Shown here: positions 1-8,533 of the stretch, piece after piece | Numbering within the stretch: position 1 is the first letter of the stretch | Layout of the letters: the number at the start of each line of letters is the position of its first letter | Source of the DNA: an uncultured Capnocytophaga sp. | Lineage (GTDB): Bacteria > Bacteroidota > Bacteroidia > Flavobacteriales > Flavobacteriaceae | DNA: 64,000 nt | Direction: 5' to 3' | Assembly: GCF_937936315.1 (NCBI RefSeq) | Contig: NZ_CALGWU010000041.1 | Location: forward strand, 1-64,000 | Notes under the pieces: model-generated | The model's database searches: none | What the model was told of the DNA's origin: nothing | What the model saw: the letters and a program-made list of their open reading frames with translations, nothing else | Translations under genes and position numbers: made by a program

Positions 1-300
1 GAGCTTCGTATCCCTATTTATAAGGAATACATCACCGAACGCGAACGCAAATATGGTGGTGCTGAGTACACTAGTCACATCTTTCCTCCTAATTACGACC
101 CTTCTAAAGAAACCATTACCGAAGTACAAATCACAGGTAAAAAAGCCTCTATCTTTACCGATAGAGAGTATGCAAGAATGAATTACAAGCGCGAATACAA
201 GTACAAACTCATAGAAAATCGCTGGCTATTAGATACTATCAAAGAACAGTATTTGCCTGAAAACAGAGACCCTGAAAAATGGAAGAGTGTGATTATATAA
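1..300 (+). CDS. C-terminal part of a hypothetical protein, NTF2-fold immunity-like
   Basis: The first 99 codons of the window are open in frame 1 and end at TAA 298-300; the start lies outside the window. The tail has alternating aromatic and charged residues and ends with a strand pattern (YKRE-YKYKLIENRWLLDTI) like the last strands of NTF2-like immunity proteins, where a Tyr-rich strand precedes a short W-L-D-T-I strand. I see no catalytic motif. Three further small immunity-like genes follow on the same strand, which supports an immunity role by context. The family assignment is inference from the fold-like pattern only. Confidence 0.55.
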   Translation, partial: ELRIPIYKEYITERERKYGGAEYTSHIFPPNYDPSKETITEVQITGKKASIFTDREYARMNYKREYKYKLIENRWLLDTIKEQYLPENRDPEKWKSVII

Positions 301-426
301 AATAAAGAATATTTAAAAAATACAGTTTTGCTCTTGTGAATTACGATTTACTTGTCTCTCCATTGATAGCCGTTTTAGCTTGGATATTTATTCTATTTTG
401 GTTATCAAATAAAAAAACAAGAAAAA

Positions 427-744
427 ATGAAAAGACAACAGCTTTTAGCCCAAATAAAAGAACAGTTCCCTATCCCATCATTTAAAGAGTTGCTGCTAAC
501 TTTAGAAGCTCTAAACTACGACCCTTCTTGGTGCTATTTCAAGACAGATACTTTTGAGAGCGGCAGTCTGGCCGTGAGCAACACTTGTTTTCTGCAACGA
601 GAAAACCAATGGGTCGTATGCCTTGCCGATTGGCATAGTTTCTCTGATGAACAATCTTTTGATAATGAACAAGAAGCCTGCGAAAATTTTGTATATAAAT
701 ATTTTCTCCTTAGTAACGAGGAAATTAATTGGTTAAAACAATGA
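427..744 (+). CDS. Small immunity-like protein of unknown family
   Basis: This is a soluble 105-residue protein without signal peptide or membrane segment. The middle part (QWVVCLADWHSFSDEQSFDNEQEACENF, residues about 61-88, broken here for reading only) has the layout seen in several polymorphic-toxin immunity families: a strand ending in W, an acidic loop, then a helix with the E-x-E-AC-x-x-F pattern. The stop overlaps the ATG of the next gene (ATGA at 741-744), so the two are translationally coupled. It sits between an NTF2-like tail and a SUKH-like protein. The function is inferred from context; I do not recognise the exact family. Confidence 0.6.
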   Translation: MKRQQLLAQIKEQFPIPSFKELLLTLEALNYDPSWCYFKTDTFESGSLAVSNTCFLQRENQWVVCLADWHSFSDEQSFDNEQEACENFVYKYFLLSNEEINWLKQ

Positions 745-1223
745 ACATATCACATTATAACACCAAGTTTGGCACTTTTGCTTTCTCTCAAAAAGTGGGA
801 GACGAGTATTTTTGGGAGGCTTCATACCTCTGGAAAAGTGATTTCTACAAAGAAACTTTACAGCTACCTTTTTCTGTGTTTAGCAAAAGTGAAACCATCA
901 CCCCTGATACTATTGCTTTTATTGAACAGATTCTTATCAGCGCAGATAAGTTGGTAGCCAAAGCACTTTCTTATTTTCAAGAACAACTGCTGATATGCTC
1001 AGAAGGCTTTCATCTTTCAGAAGAAGAAAAACAATTGCTAAGCGTTCCCTTGCAGGAAGTTCCTTTTGAAAGTCCTCAGTTCCTGTTCTATGACAACAAA
1101 GAGTGGATATTGCATTTCGCTGGAGGTAGTTTCAGCTTTTGCGAACCTTATGGCGTTTCTTTTCATTTTAAAGATGAAGAACCTATCCTAATAGAAAACT
1201 TAGAAGACGCTGAAGAAATATAA
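741..1223 (+). CDS. Hypothetical acidic protein, probable immunity-type
   Basis: The chosen ATG at 741 overlaps the upstream stop in an ATGA junction; an in-frame TTG at 729 would add four residues and is less likely. The 160-residue product is acidic, cytoplasmic, and rich in aromatic residues in its first half (MNISHYNTKFGTFAFSQKVG). It resembles proteins with paired beta-sheet layers found next to toxin immunity genes. No catalytic motif is seen. Tight coupling to the preceding immunity-like gene and the SUKH-like gene 31 bases downstream suggests a small immunity cluster. I do not recognise a named family. Confidence 0.6.
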   Translation: MNISHYNTKFGTFAFSQKVGDEYFWEASYLWKSDFYKETLQLPFSVFSKSETITPDTIAFIEQILISADKLVAKALSYFQEQLLICSEGFHLSEEEKQLLSVPLQEVPFESPQFLFYDNKEWILHFAGGSFSFCEPYGVSFHFKDEEPILIENLEDAEEI

Positions 1224-1254
1224 TTAACTTAGATTATTTAATAAATAAAAAAGT

Positions 1255-1626
1255 ATGAACAGAATTACAGAAACAGAGCAAAAACATTCCTTTGAACTTC
1301 CTGCTTTTTACAAGGAAATCCTCAGCAGTTTTGATTTATATTGCCTTTATCAGTACAAAGGTAAAGATTTGGATATTAAAAATCGTAACCTCCTTTTTGA
1401 AAAGCTGAGCAGAGACTATCAAGCGTGGCAATTACTACAATATCTTGATAAACCTAATACTGAAAACACTTTTGTTTTTGGTAGTCTAGGTGATGACTCC
1501 AGACTATACTTCAACCTCTCCGATGGGTCAGTTTGGGACTATTGGCTTGACGATAAATCTACTCACAAAATAGCTAATAGCTTTGATGAATTACTTTCAG
1601 AAGCTACTTTGGAAGAAAAAGAATAA
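1255..1626 (+). CDS. SMI1/KNR4 (SUKH) family protein, probable immunity protein
   Basis: This 123-residue protein has a SUKH-like layout. An N-terminal helix with LPAFYKEILSSF (residues about 15-26) is followed by a strand-rich core with FGSLGDDSRLYFNLSDGSVWDYW (about 75-97), then a terminal helix with FDELLSEA. SUKH proteins neutralise many polymorphic and contact-dependent toxins, and also occur as regulators in other settings. No toxin is adjacent in the window, so it would be an orphan immunity gene. The family call is from pattern recognition; the target is unknown. Confidence 0.65.
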   Translation: MNRITETEQKHSFELPAFYKEILSSFDLYCLYQYKGKDLDIKNRNLLFEKLSRDYQAWQLLQYLDKPNTENTFVFGSLGDDSRLYFNLSDGSVWDYWLDDKSTHKIANSFDELLSEATLEEKE

Positions 1627-1647
1627 ACCTAACTTGCTAATTATACT

Positions 1648-2799
1648 ATGAAATATTTTAAAACCGAATGCAAGAACCTTTTCCTATCACCCAAACGACT
1701 GTTTTACGTTTTGGTGTTCCCTTTGGTTATCTTTGGGTTCTTTGCGGCTATTTTCTACAAAGGCGTGCCTCGCGACCTGCCTATGGCGTATATCAATTAC
1801 GACCAAAGTCAGCTGTCCGAAAACCTCTTGCGTATGCTCGATGCTACCCCAAACATCGACCTGAAAATCAAACTCACCGATGAAAAAGAAGCCCAACGAC
1901 TTATCCAGCAACAGCAGATTATGGGTTTTATCGTTATCCCTGCCGACTTTCAGCAAAAACTCTTCAAAGGTGAAAACCAATCGGTGATTTGCTATACCAA
2001 TAGTCAGTTTATGCTGGGGGCAAGTCTTATCCAAAAGGATTTTCAAACTACTGTAGGAATGTTCTCTGCCGGACTGGTAATGAAGAAGAAAATGCAAAAA
2101 GGGCAACAGACAGAGAAGGTACGCGCTGAGGCTCAAACCGTAAAGGTAGACGACCACGGATTGTTTAACCCTTATGCTAACTATGCCTATTACCTCCTCA
2201 CAGCACTCTTGCCGATGATGCTCCAAATGATTGTGATGATGGTAACGGTGTATGTATTAGGAATAGAATTCCGTTACCGTCGGGGGAAACAATGGCTCAA
2301 AAAGGCTGGTGGCAGTCCGCTAAAAGCCTTAATTGGCAAACTTCTGCCTTATACCTTAACGCTCCTCTTTGTCGCGTGGTGGATGAACTATCTCCTCTTT
2401 GGGCTTATAGGTGCTCCCCTCCATATCCCGATGTTCAACGTAGTGCTCATCACCTTTGCCTTAGTCATCATTTATCAAATTATCGGGATTACACTGGTCT
2501 CTCTCCTACCTAATTTCAGGTCGGCACTCACCATCGGCAGTGGTTTCACAGCGATTGCCTTCTCATTTGCCGCTTATACTTTTCCGATGGAAGGATTGCC
2601 AAAGAGTATGCAGTATTTAGCGCAAATTTTCCCCTATGCTCATTTTATGAAATACTACGTAAATCGTGCGATCAAAGGAATCCCTGTGGAAATGACGTGG
2701 CAACCGCTTTTAGCCTTATTGCTCTTCGGCTTATTGCTGATAGTTGCCTACCCTATATTTGTAAAGAAAATAAAATCAGGAGGATATGAAACAATTTAG
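1648..2799 (+). CDS. ABC-2 type permease, first of an overlapping pair
   Basis: The 383-residue protein has one N-terminal membrane helix (about 15-36), a large extracytoplasmic domain (about 37-175) and a C-terminal block of five to six helices (about 182-375). This is the layout of ABC-2 permeases of the YhgE/YhhJ group used in exporters of drugs or other small molecules. The stop overlaps the start of the second permease by 14 bases, so the pair is co-translated and probably forms a heterodimer. In Bacteroidetes such pairs usually follow HlyD and TolC-like genes; none is visible here, only immunity-like genes upstream. Substrate unknown. Confidence 0.85.
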   Translation: MKYFKTECKNLFLSPKRLFYVLVFPLVIFGFFAAIFYKGVPRDLPMAYINYDQSQLSENLLRMLDATPNIDLKIKLTDEKEAQRLIQQQQIMGFIVIPADFQQKLFKGENQSVICYTNSQFMLGASLIQKDFQTTVGMFSAGLVMKKKMQKGQQTEKVRAEAQTVKVDDHGLFNPYANYAYYLLTALLPMMLQMIVMMVTVYVLGIEFRYRRGKQWLKKAGGSPLKALIGKLLPYTLTLLFVAWWMNYLLFGLIGAPLHIPMFNVVLITFALVIIYQIIGITLVSLLPNFRSALTIGSGFTAIAFSFAAYTFPMEGLPKSMQYLAQIFPYAHFMKYYVNRAIKGIPVEMTWQPLLALLLFGLLLIVAYPIFVKKIKSGGYETI

Positions 2800-3973
2800 A
2801 AGTTATATATATCAAAGTTCAGCCGACTTCACCCGTGCAATGCTCTGGGAAGCCAAATACATATTCCGCGACAAAGCGGTGTTCTTTTCGTTTGTTATCG
2901 TAGCGGTAGTAGTCTCTTTCTTGTATACCTACCTCTATTCTGAAGAAACGCTACAAAAGCTCCCTATTGGAGTAGTTGATGAAGATAATACAGCGCAAAG
3001 TCGCCAGCTATTGCGTATGATAGATGCCAATAGTGGCGTAGCTATCTACAGCAGCTATCTCAACCTCAGCGAAGCAGAAAAGGCTTTCCAGCGCGAGCAA
3101 ATACGCGGTATCGTAACCATCCCTAATGGTTTTGCACGCGACCTACAACGCGGGGAACAACCCTCTATATCCGTCTACGCCGATGCTTCCTATATGCTCT
3201 ATTACAAGCAAGTGCTTACTGCTGCCAAACTCTCGGCAGCCTATCTCAATGCAGGTGTGGAGATGAAGCGCTCGTCGGCACAAGGTAAACTCCCTACCCA
3301 AGCACGTGAGGAAGCTATGCCTGTAAGCGCTAAAGTAGTGAGTTTATACAACCCTTCGTCGGGTTATGCTACTTTCCTAATCCCCATAGTATTGGTGATT
3401 ATCTTCCAAACCACCATTCTCACAGCTGTGGGTATTTTAGGAGGTACAATGCGCGAAGGTAACAAACTACGCAAAATATACCCCAATTCACATAGCTTTT
3501 GGGGAGCAGTACCTATTGTAATGGGTAAAGCTACTACCTATTTAGGATTTTCAACCGTAATTTTGCTCATTATCTTAGGAATTATAATGCCATTGTTTGG
3601 TATTCCAGTACGCAGTTCAATGCTCAGTACTTTGGTATTTATGATACCTTTTATCCTTTCGATAGTGTTTATGGGGCTTTGCTTGCTCAACTTTCTACGC
3701 CGACGTGAAGATGCGATTATGCTCATTATGTACACCTCGCTGCCAGCAGTAATGCTCACTGGCTTTTCTTGGCCTACTGAAGCAATGCCCGATTGGCTAA
3801 ATATCTTTTCGTATATCGTGCCTACTACCTTAGGGGCAAAAGGATTTATTTCTATCACCCAAATGGGGTCTCATCTCACTACCATTATGCCTTATTGGCT
3901 GGGAATGTGGGGACTCTGTTTAGTGTATTTAGTATTAGCTACTTTCACCTTAAAAAGAGTTTTGAATAAGTAA
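2786..3973 (+). CDS. ABC-2 type permease, second of an overlapping pair
   Basis: The 395-residue protein has the same architecture as its upstream neighbour: helix at about 33-53, extracytoplasmic domain with the conserved IGVVDEDN and RGIVTIPNGFARDLQRG segments, then about five helices from residue 205. It begins inside the last codons of the first permease and ends before a bidirectional terminator. The partner ATPase and membrane-fusion protein are not in the window. A role as an export permease follows from the family; the substrate cannot be told. Confidence 0.85.
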   Translation: MKQFRSYIYQSSADFTRAMLWEAKYIFRDKAVFFSFVIVAVVVSFLYTYLYSEETLQKLPIGVVDEDNTAQSRQLLRMIDANSGVAIYSSYLNLSEAEKAFQREQIRGIVTIPNGFARDLQRGEQPSISVYADASYMLYYKQVLTAAKLSAAYLNAGVEMKRSSAQGKLPTQAREEAMPVSAKVVSLYNPSSGYATFLIPIVLVIIFQTTILTAVGILGGTMREGNKLRKIYPNSHSFWGAVPIVMGKATTYLGFSTVILLIILGIIMPLFGIPVRSSMLSTLVFMIPFILSIVFMGLCLLNFLRRREDAIMLIMYTSLPAVMLTGFSWPTEAMPDWLNIFSYIVPTTLGAKGFISITQMGSHLTTIMPYWLGMWGLCLVYLVLATFTLKRVLNK

Positions 3974-3983
3974 GAGATAAAAG

Positions 3984-4022
3984 AAAAAGCTGTCTGAACA
4001 TTGTGTTCAGGCAGCTTTTTTT
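3984..4022. terminator. Bidirectional terminator between convergent genes
   Basis: A 14-pair stem (AAGCTGTCTGAACA with TGTTCAGGCAGCTT, one G-T pair) is flanked by A-rich and T-rich runs on either side. It can therefore act for the permease operon (+) and for the DASS transporter operon (-), whose stop is at 4038. Confidence 0.85.
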
Positions 4023-4037
4023 AATATTTTCTGTTTA

Positions 4038-5405
4038 TTATTTCCAAAAGGAGAAAGCCATTAGTGATATAAAAATAATACATAATATATTCAGTACAAA
4101 ACCAGCCTTCACCATATCCTTCTGAAGCACTTTACCGGTACCATAAGCAATGGCATTAGGCGGAGTTGCAACGGGCAACATAAAGGCACAAGATGCTCCT
4201 AAACCTATGATGAGTGAAAGCCCTAACGGATCAAGTCCCATATTTTCGGCTACCGAAATGAAGATAGGCACCAATAGTGCTGCACTGGCGGTATTGCTAG
4301 TGAACTCGGTGAGGAAGATGATAAAAGTAGCCACCACAACTCCAATGATAAAGTAACTACTATCAGAAATGAGGAACTGCACCGAATCTACCAATGCCTT
4401 GCTCGCTCCCGATTGAGTGAGGATTACACTTAATGAAAGTCCGCCTCCAAAGAGCATTAGCACGCCCCAATCGGTGTTTTCTTGTATTTGTTTCCATTCG
4501 GCAACGCCAAACAAACACACAAACACGGCGGCAATCATTGCTACCACAGCATCAAAATCTTTTATTTTTTCGATATGCAAGAAAGAAGTAATCACCTCAT
4601 TGATTACGTCGCCAAATATCCAGCAAAGAGCTGTAATTAAAAAGATGAGAATAGTGAGATATTGTTTAGTGTTCAGTTTTTCAGTCATTGTTTCACTCTC
4701 TATCTTGATGTTCAGTTTAGGGCGAAATACCACAAACATAGCTCCAATCATCAAAGGGAACAAGCCTAAAACTGTAGGCATACCATAGCGCAACCATTGG
4801 GCGAAAGTGATGTTCAATTGAGAAGCTACAATCGCATTAGGAGGGCTACCCACCAAAGTACCCATCCCCCCTATACTCGCACTATAAGCCACCCCTAATA
4901 TCACAAAGGCATAAGTGCCTTTATTGCTCTCATAGTCGATATTTTTGAGCAAGCCAATAGCCAAAGGGATAATCATCGCTGCTGTAGCTGTATTGCTGAT
5001 ACCCATAGAGAGCACAGCTGTAACTAAAAACAGCAAGAATACCGCTAATAGGAAATTACCTCTCGCCAAAGAAATCACCTTATGGGCAATATATTGGTCG
5101 AGTTTTTGGACGCTTAAGGCAGTAGCAATGGCAAAACCACCAAAAAACAAGAAGATTGTAGGGTTTGCAAAAGCCTGTAGTGCACTTTTAGTACTCTCTA
5201 AGCCTAAAAGTATTGCCAATACAGGCACTAACAGTGCTGTAACAGTGATATGTAAGGCTTCAGTAAGCCATAAAATGGCTACAAAGGCAAGTAGTGCCAA
5301 GCCTTTTTTAGTAGGTTCTTCATAAGGAAGAAACCAATAAAGCAAGAGTGCGATCACCAATGCGATGGCTATAACAACAGAACTTTTGATGTTTTTGGTT
5401 AGCAT
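4038..5405 (-). CDS. DASS/SLC13-family sodium:dicarboxylate or anion symporter
   Basis: The 455-residue protein has about 11-12 membrane helices and the duplicated DASS signature. The first repeat has SNTATAAMIIPLAIGL (residues about 137-152) and the second SNTASAALLVPIFISVAENMG (about 373-393), where the SNT loops bind substrate and sodium. GSPPNAI and TPPNAIAYGTG are the matching motifs after each. Members import succinate and other C4-dicarboxylates, citrate or sulfate; the sequence alone does not decide which. It is the last gene of a leftward group after rny and a small MscS channel, 31 bases downstream of the latter. Confidence 0.88.
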   Translation of the reverse strand: MLTKNIKSSVVIAIALVIALLLYWFLPYEEPTKKGLALLAFVAILWLTEALHITVTALLVPVLAILLGLESTKSALQAFANPTIFLFFGGFAIATALSVQKLDQYIAHKVISLARGNFLLAVFLLFLVTAVLSMGISNTATAAMIIPLAIGLLKNIDYESNKGTYAFVILGVAYSASIGGMGTLVGSPPNAIVASQLNITFAQWLRYGMPTVLGLFPLMIGAMFVVFRPKLNIKIESETMTEKLNTKQYLTILIFLITALCWIFGDVINEVITSFLHIEKIKDFDAVVAMIAAVFVCLFGVAEWKQIQENTDWGVLMLFGGGLSLSVILTQSGASKALVDSVQFLISDSSYFIIGVVVATFIIFLTEFTSNTASAALLVPIFISVAENMGLDPLGLSLIIGLGASCAFMLPVATPPNAIAYGTGKVLQKDMVKAGFVLNILCIIFISLMAFSFWK

Positions 5406-5436
5406 ATCAATTAGGTTTTAGTTATTTACAGAGGTA

Positions 5437-5967
5437 TTAGGGTTTTAGTTTTATCGCATATTCCTCTTCCGAGACAATCACAATTCCCTTTTGTAACAAG
5501 AGATTGTTTGGCAAACTTATCTGTTCACCTTCTTCGGTTTTCAAAAGGGTATAAAAAGACTTGATATCTATTATTTTAGCCTCAATAGGATAATCTTTAT
5601 CTAAAATCTTGATAGTATCACCTATTCTAAAAGGAGAAGAGAAAAACACAATAATACCTGCTGTAATATTGCTGAGTATAGACCACTGAGCGAAGAATGC
5701 TACCCCTATTACCGTAAGAATTGAAGTAACGAACAAGAAGAGTTGTTCGGTTTTTATTCCCCAAATAGAGACAATAGTAAGGATAGCCAATGCATAGATA
5801 AAATAATCTATATACTTTTTAACCAAACGTGTACGGCTCACGCCTAAACCTGCTCTTTTGCCAAACTTTTCGATAATAGAGTTCACCAAATAGCGCAAGG
5901 CAGTGAAAACCACCAATGCAATGGCAGTAGCGATGATTTGGTATATGTAATTTTGTATATAGGTCAT
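5437..5967 (-). CDS. Small mechanosensitive channel, MscS family
   Basis: The 176-residue protein is a short MscS-type channel. It has two N-terminal helices (about 8-27 and 52-72), a pore-lining helix region (FVTSILTVIGVAFFAQWSILSNITAGIIVFF, residues about 79-109, quoted in shape only) and a beta domain with the typical FSSPFRIGDTIKI segment. It lacks the large cytoplasmic cage of full-length MscS (about 286 residues). It would release solutes on hypo-osmotic shock. It starts two bases after the rny stop, so it is co-transcribed with rny. Confidence 0.85.
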   Translation of the reverse strand: MTYIQNYIYQIIATAIALVVFTALRYLVNSIIEKFGKRAGLGVSRTRLVKKYIDYFIYALAILTIVSIWGIKTEQLFLFVTSILTVIGVAFFAQWSILSNITAGIIVFFSSPFRIGDTIKILDKDYPIEAKIIDIKSFYTLLKTEEGEQISLPNNLLLQKGIVIVSEEEYAIKLKP

Positions 5968-5969
5968 TT

Positions 5970-7538
5970 CTATTTCGCTATATTCACAGCGCGGGTTTCA
6001 CGGATTACCGTTACTTTCACTTGACCTGGGTAGGTCATATCGGTTTGGATTTTTTGTGATAAGTTGAATGATAGTTCTGCGGCTTTATCGTCGGTTACTT
6101 TTTCGCTTTCTACGATTACGCGCAACTCACGACCTGCTTGAATAGCATAGGCTTTTTTCACACCTTGGAAAGTGAAGGCTGCATCTTCGAGGTCTTTGAG
6201 GCGTTGGATGTACGAATCGAGTACTTGGCGACGTGCTCCTGGACGTGCTCCACTAATCGCATCGCATACTTGTACGATAGGTGAAAGGAGAGAAGTCATT
6301 TCAATTTCATCGTGGTGCGCCCCAATAGCGTTGCACACTTCGGGTTTTTCACCATATTTCTCTGCCCATTCCATACCGAGGAGTGCGTGAGGAGTTTCGG
6401 TTTCCACTTGTGGCACTTTACCTATGTCGTGCAAGAGTCCGGCGCGTTTAGCGAGTTTAGGGTTCAAGCCTAATTCGGCTGCCATTACCCCGCAGAGTTT
6501 GGCTACCTCACGTGAGTGTTGCAAGAGGTTTTGACCATAAGAAGAACGGTATTTCATACGACCCACACATTTCACCAATTCGGGGTGTAATCCGTGGATA
6601 CCGAGGTCGATTACGGTGCGTTTACCTATTTCAACGATTTCTTCTTCTATTTGTTTGGTAGTTTTTTCAACCACTTCCTCAATACGTGCAGGGTGGATAC
6701 GCCCATCGGTTACGAGTTTGTGCAATGACAAACGAGCAATTTCGCGGCGTACAGAATCGAAGCAAGAGAGGATAATAGCTTCGGGGGTATCATCTACAAT
6801 GATTTCGACCCCTGTAGCTGCTTCGAGGGCACGGATGTTGCGACCTTCACGACCGATGATGCGACCTTTGACTTCATCGGATTCGAGATTGAATACTGAT
6901 ACACAGTTATCTACAGCTTCTTCAGTACCTATACGTTGAATGGTGTTGATGATGATTTTTCGAGCTTCTTGATGAGCGGTGAGTTTAGCTTCTTCGATTG
7001 AATTTTGGATATAAGCCATTGCATTAGCTTGAGCCTCACTGCGAAGAGAGTCGGTAAGTTGTTTTTTAGCTTCTTCTGCGGAGAGTCCAGAGATGACTTC
7101 GAGTTGTTGTACTTGGCTTTTGTGTAGGCGGTCTATTTCTTCTTGTTTTTTGTCGAGGGTTTGAAGGCGGAAGTCTGCTTCTTCAGTTTTCTTTTCCAAT
7201 TCATCTTTCAATCGTTTATTTTGAGCTAACTCATTGGATACTTGAGATTCTTTATCACGGATACGTTTTTCAGCCTCTGCCATTTTTTTATCTTTGGCAG
7301 CGATAGTTTTTTCGTGTTCGGCTTTTAGTTCGAGGAATTTTTCTTTAGCTTGGAAAATTTTGTCTTTTTTAATATTTTCACCTTCAACTTTAGCATTTTT
7401 CAGAAGAGACTCGGCTTCATTTTGAGCGTTGAGGATGATTTTAGAAGCGTTTTTCTTTTCCAGCACTTTGGCGATAGCGAACCCTATGAAAAGGGCGATA
7501 ATAAAAATTGCAATACTTATAATAACTGTACTATCCAT
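5970..7538 (-). CDS. rny: Ribonuclease Y
   Basis: The 522-residue membrane-anchored endoribonuclease starts mRNA decay. Visible parts are an N-terminal membrane helix (about 4-24), a long coiled coil (about 30-200), a KH domain with GRIIGREGRN at 225-234, and an HD domain with the catalytic pair H370-D371 in LLHDIGK. Full family length is present. The gene follows zapA and the 6S RNA, the order usual in Flavobacteriia, and leads into the MscS gene with almost no gap. Confidence 0.97.
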   Translation of the reverse strand: MDSTVIISIAIFIIALFIGFAIAKVLEKKNASKIILNAQNEAESLLKNAKVEGENIKKDKIFQAKEKFLELKAEHEKTIAAKDKKMAEAEKRIRDKESQVSNELAQNKRLKDELEKKTEEADFRLQTLDKKQEEIDRLHKSQVQQLEVISGLSAEEAKKQLTDSLRSEAQANAMAYIQNSIEEAKLTAHQEARKIIINTIQRIGTEEAVDNCVSVFNLESDEVKGRIIGREGRNIRALEAATGVEIIVDDTPEAIILSCFDSVRREIARLSLHKLVTDGRIHPARIEEVVEKTTKQIEEEIVEIGKRTVIDLGIHGLHPELVKCVGRMKYRSSYGQNLLQHSREVAKLCGVMAAELGLNPKLAKRAGLLHDIGKVPQVETETPHALLGMEWAEKYGEKPEVCNAIGAHHDEIEMTSLLSPIVQVCDAISGARPGARRQVLDSYIQRLKDLEDAAFTFQGVKKAYAIQAGRELRVIVESEKVTDDKAAELSFNLSQKIQTDMTYPGQVKVTVIRETRAVNIAK

Positions 7539-7577
7539 CTTGTTGATTTAAAAAAATAAAATATTGATATAAAAAAA

Positions 7578-7745
7578 TGCCTATATTGATTAATAGGTTT
7601 CACGTAAAACTCTGAAAAACAGGTTTAGGGATACTCAGCAGATCAAGTATCCGGCAAGAGAAGGCCGGCGCGCTTTAGCTACTGTAACTCACCCTTTTGT
7701 GAAATGTTAATGTTGAGTTTACCGAAAGGACAATCAATATAGGCA
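7578..7745 (-). ncRNA. ssrS: 6S RNA (flavobacterial type), RNA polymerase-binding regulator
   Basis: The gap between zapA and rny holds a 168-base segment closed by a perfect 13-pair stem: TGCCTATATTGAT at 7578-7590 pairs with ATCAATATAGGCA at 7733-7745. Inside lie partly paired arms and a G+C-rich hairpin near 7651-7670 (CCGGC/GCCGG), unlike the A+T-rich surroundings. Position next to zapA and the long closed hairpin with internal bulges match the 6S-Flavo class, which mimics an open promoter and sequesters RNA polymerase. No TAnnTTTG promoter is obvious directly upstream, so it may be processed from the zapA transcript. Confidence 0.82.
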
Positions 7746-7776
7746 GTAAGTTTTTCTATGTGAAAAGAACGTGTTG

Positions 7777-8067
7777 TTACCCTATTTGGTTTAGGGAGTT
7801 GTATACCTTTTGCAAGGTTTTTTTGAGTGTTTCATCGCTATGGATTTCGTTGAGGCGGGATTGTTCAATTTGTCTTGCCAGAGTGATGGCACACATAGCT
7901 AATCCATCTTGTTTATCACGCAATTGATAAACAGATTCAAATTCTTGAATCATCTCATTTATTCTTTTAGCGGCTTTTCTAAACCCTTCTTCTTGAGCGG
8001 GTACAATGGTAAGGGGGTATAGCCTATCGGCTACTGAAAGTTTAATTTTCAATTCGTCCTGTTCCAT
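7777..8067 (-). CDS. zapA: Cell division protein ZapA
   Basis: The 96-residue protein begins with a ZapA-type beta segment (KIKLSVADRLYPLTIV) followed by the helical EEGFRKAAKRINEMI motif and a C-terminal coiled coil. ZapA bundles FtsZ filaments at the division ring. It starts two bases after the stop of the preceding coiled-coil gene and is followed by the 6S RNA and rny, an arrangement seen across Flavobacteriia. Length is normal for the family. Confidence 0.9.
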   Translation of the reverse strand: MEQDELKIKLSVADRLYPLTIVPAQEEGFRKAAKRINEMIQEFESVYQLRDKQDGLAMCAITLARQIEQSRLNEIHSDETLKKTLQKVYNSLNQIG

Positions 8068-8069
8068 TG

Positions 8070-8363
8070 CTATTGTTTTGTGAGCTGAACAATACAGGCA
8101 TCGATTTCGCGAATGAGTGTATTGATTTTCAGTTTAGTTTCTCTCTTGTGTTCTTTACTGCCTAATATACGGTTGGCGATGGAGAGAGCTTCATTTTTTT
8201 CTTTTAGTGTAGTGATAGTGCTTTGAAGAGCTATTTTCTCACTACGAAGTTCTTCAATGGTTTGCTTTAGTTTGCCATTTTCTTCCCTAAGGTTTTTGAA
8301 TTGGTTTTGTAGGGCAATAGCTTTTTCATCTAATAGGGCTACCAATTGTTTTAAATCACTCAT
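8070..8363 (-). CDS. Small coiled-coil protein upstream of zapA (ZapB-like)
   Basis: The ATG at 8363 (MSDLKQL) gives 97 residues that are almost wholly coiled coil (about 1-75), with regular heptads such as LREENGKLKQTIEELRSEK. A longer reading from a TTG at 8393 is rejected because that TTG belongs to the -7 promoter element. The gene is transcribed with zapA, two bases apart, and a ZapB-like role at the division septum is a fair inference from size, coiled coil and position. Sequence identity to ZapB cannot be judged here. Confidence 0.75.
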   Translation of the reverse strand: MSDLKQLVALLDEKAIALQNQFKNLREENGKLKQTIEELRSEKIALQSTITTLKEKNEALSIANRILGSKEHKRETKLKINTLIREIDACIVQLTKQ

Positions 8364-8390
8364 CCAATAGCGAACTTTGTATATTTGGGG

Positions 8391-8421
8391 CAAAAATACA
8401 ATATGTTTTTATAAAAAGCAA
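8391..8421 (-). promoter_or_regulatory. Bacteroidetes-type promoter for the zapA operon
   Basis: On the minus strand TTG (8421-8419), 20 bases, then TATTTTTG (8398-8391). This matches TTG-N19/20-TAnnTTTG and places transcription start between the motif and the ATG at 8363. Confidence 0.75.
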
Positions 8422-8450
8422 TTTTTTAGTAAATAAATATTTTTTGAACA

Positions 8451-8477
8451 GGTAAGAGGTAAGAGGTAAGAGGCAAG
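8451..8477. repeat. Heptad-like GGTAAGA intergenic repeat
   Basis: Three to four imperfect copies of the 7-mer GGTAAGA stand in the gap downstream of SusD. Related tracts occur at 16409-16430, 57702-57729, 58369-58390 and 63896-63922. Confidence 0.6.
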
Positions 8478-8482
8478 ACGAC

Positions 8483-8514
8483 AAAGGCTGTCCTAAAAAA
8501 TAGGACAGCCTTTT
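8483..8514. terminator. Terminator downstream of the SusC/SusD operon
   Basis: A perfect 13-pair stem (AAAGGCTGTCCTA / TAGGACAGCCTTT) with a short A-rich loop and a T-run on both strands. It lies 20 bases after the SusD stop and can act in both directions. Confidence 0.8.
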
Positions 8515-8533
8515 AATTTTGATTTTCAAGAAA

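Noticed and set aside
336..485. GTG-started 49-codon frame with one hydrophobic helix before the first full immunity-like gene
   Set aside because: It overlaps the next gene by 59 bases, has no promoter or ATG, and its first bases (GAATTACGATTTAC) look like gap-filler repeat. It may still be a relic.
1687..2226. Antisense frame of 179 codons within the first ABC-2 permease
   Set aside because: It lies fully opposite a well-supported membrane permease, and its content mirrors that gene.
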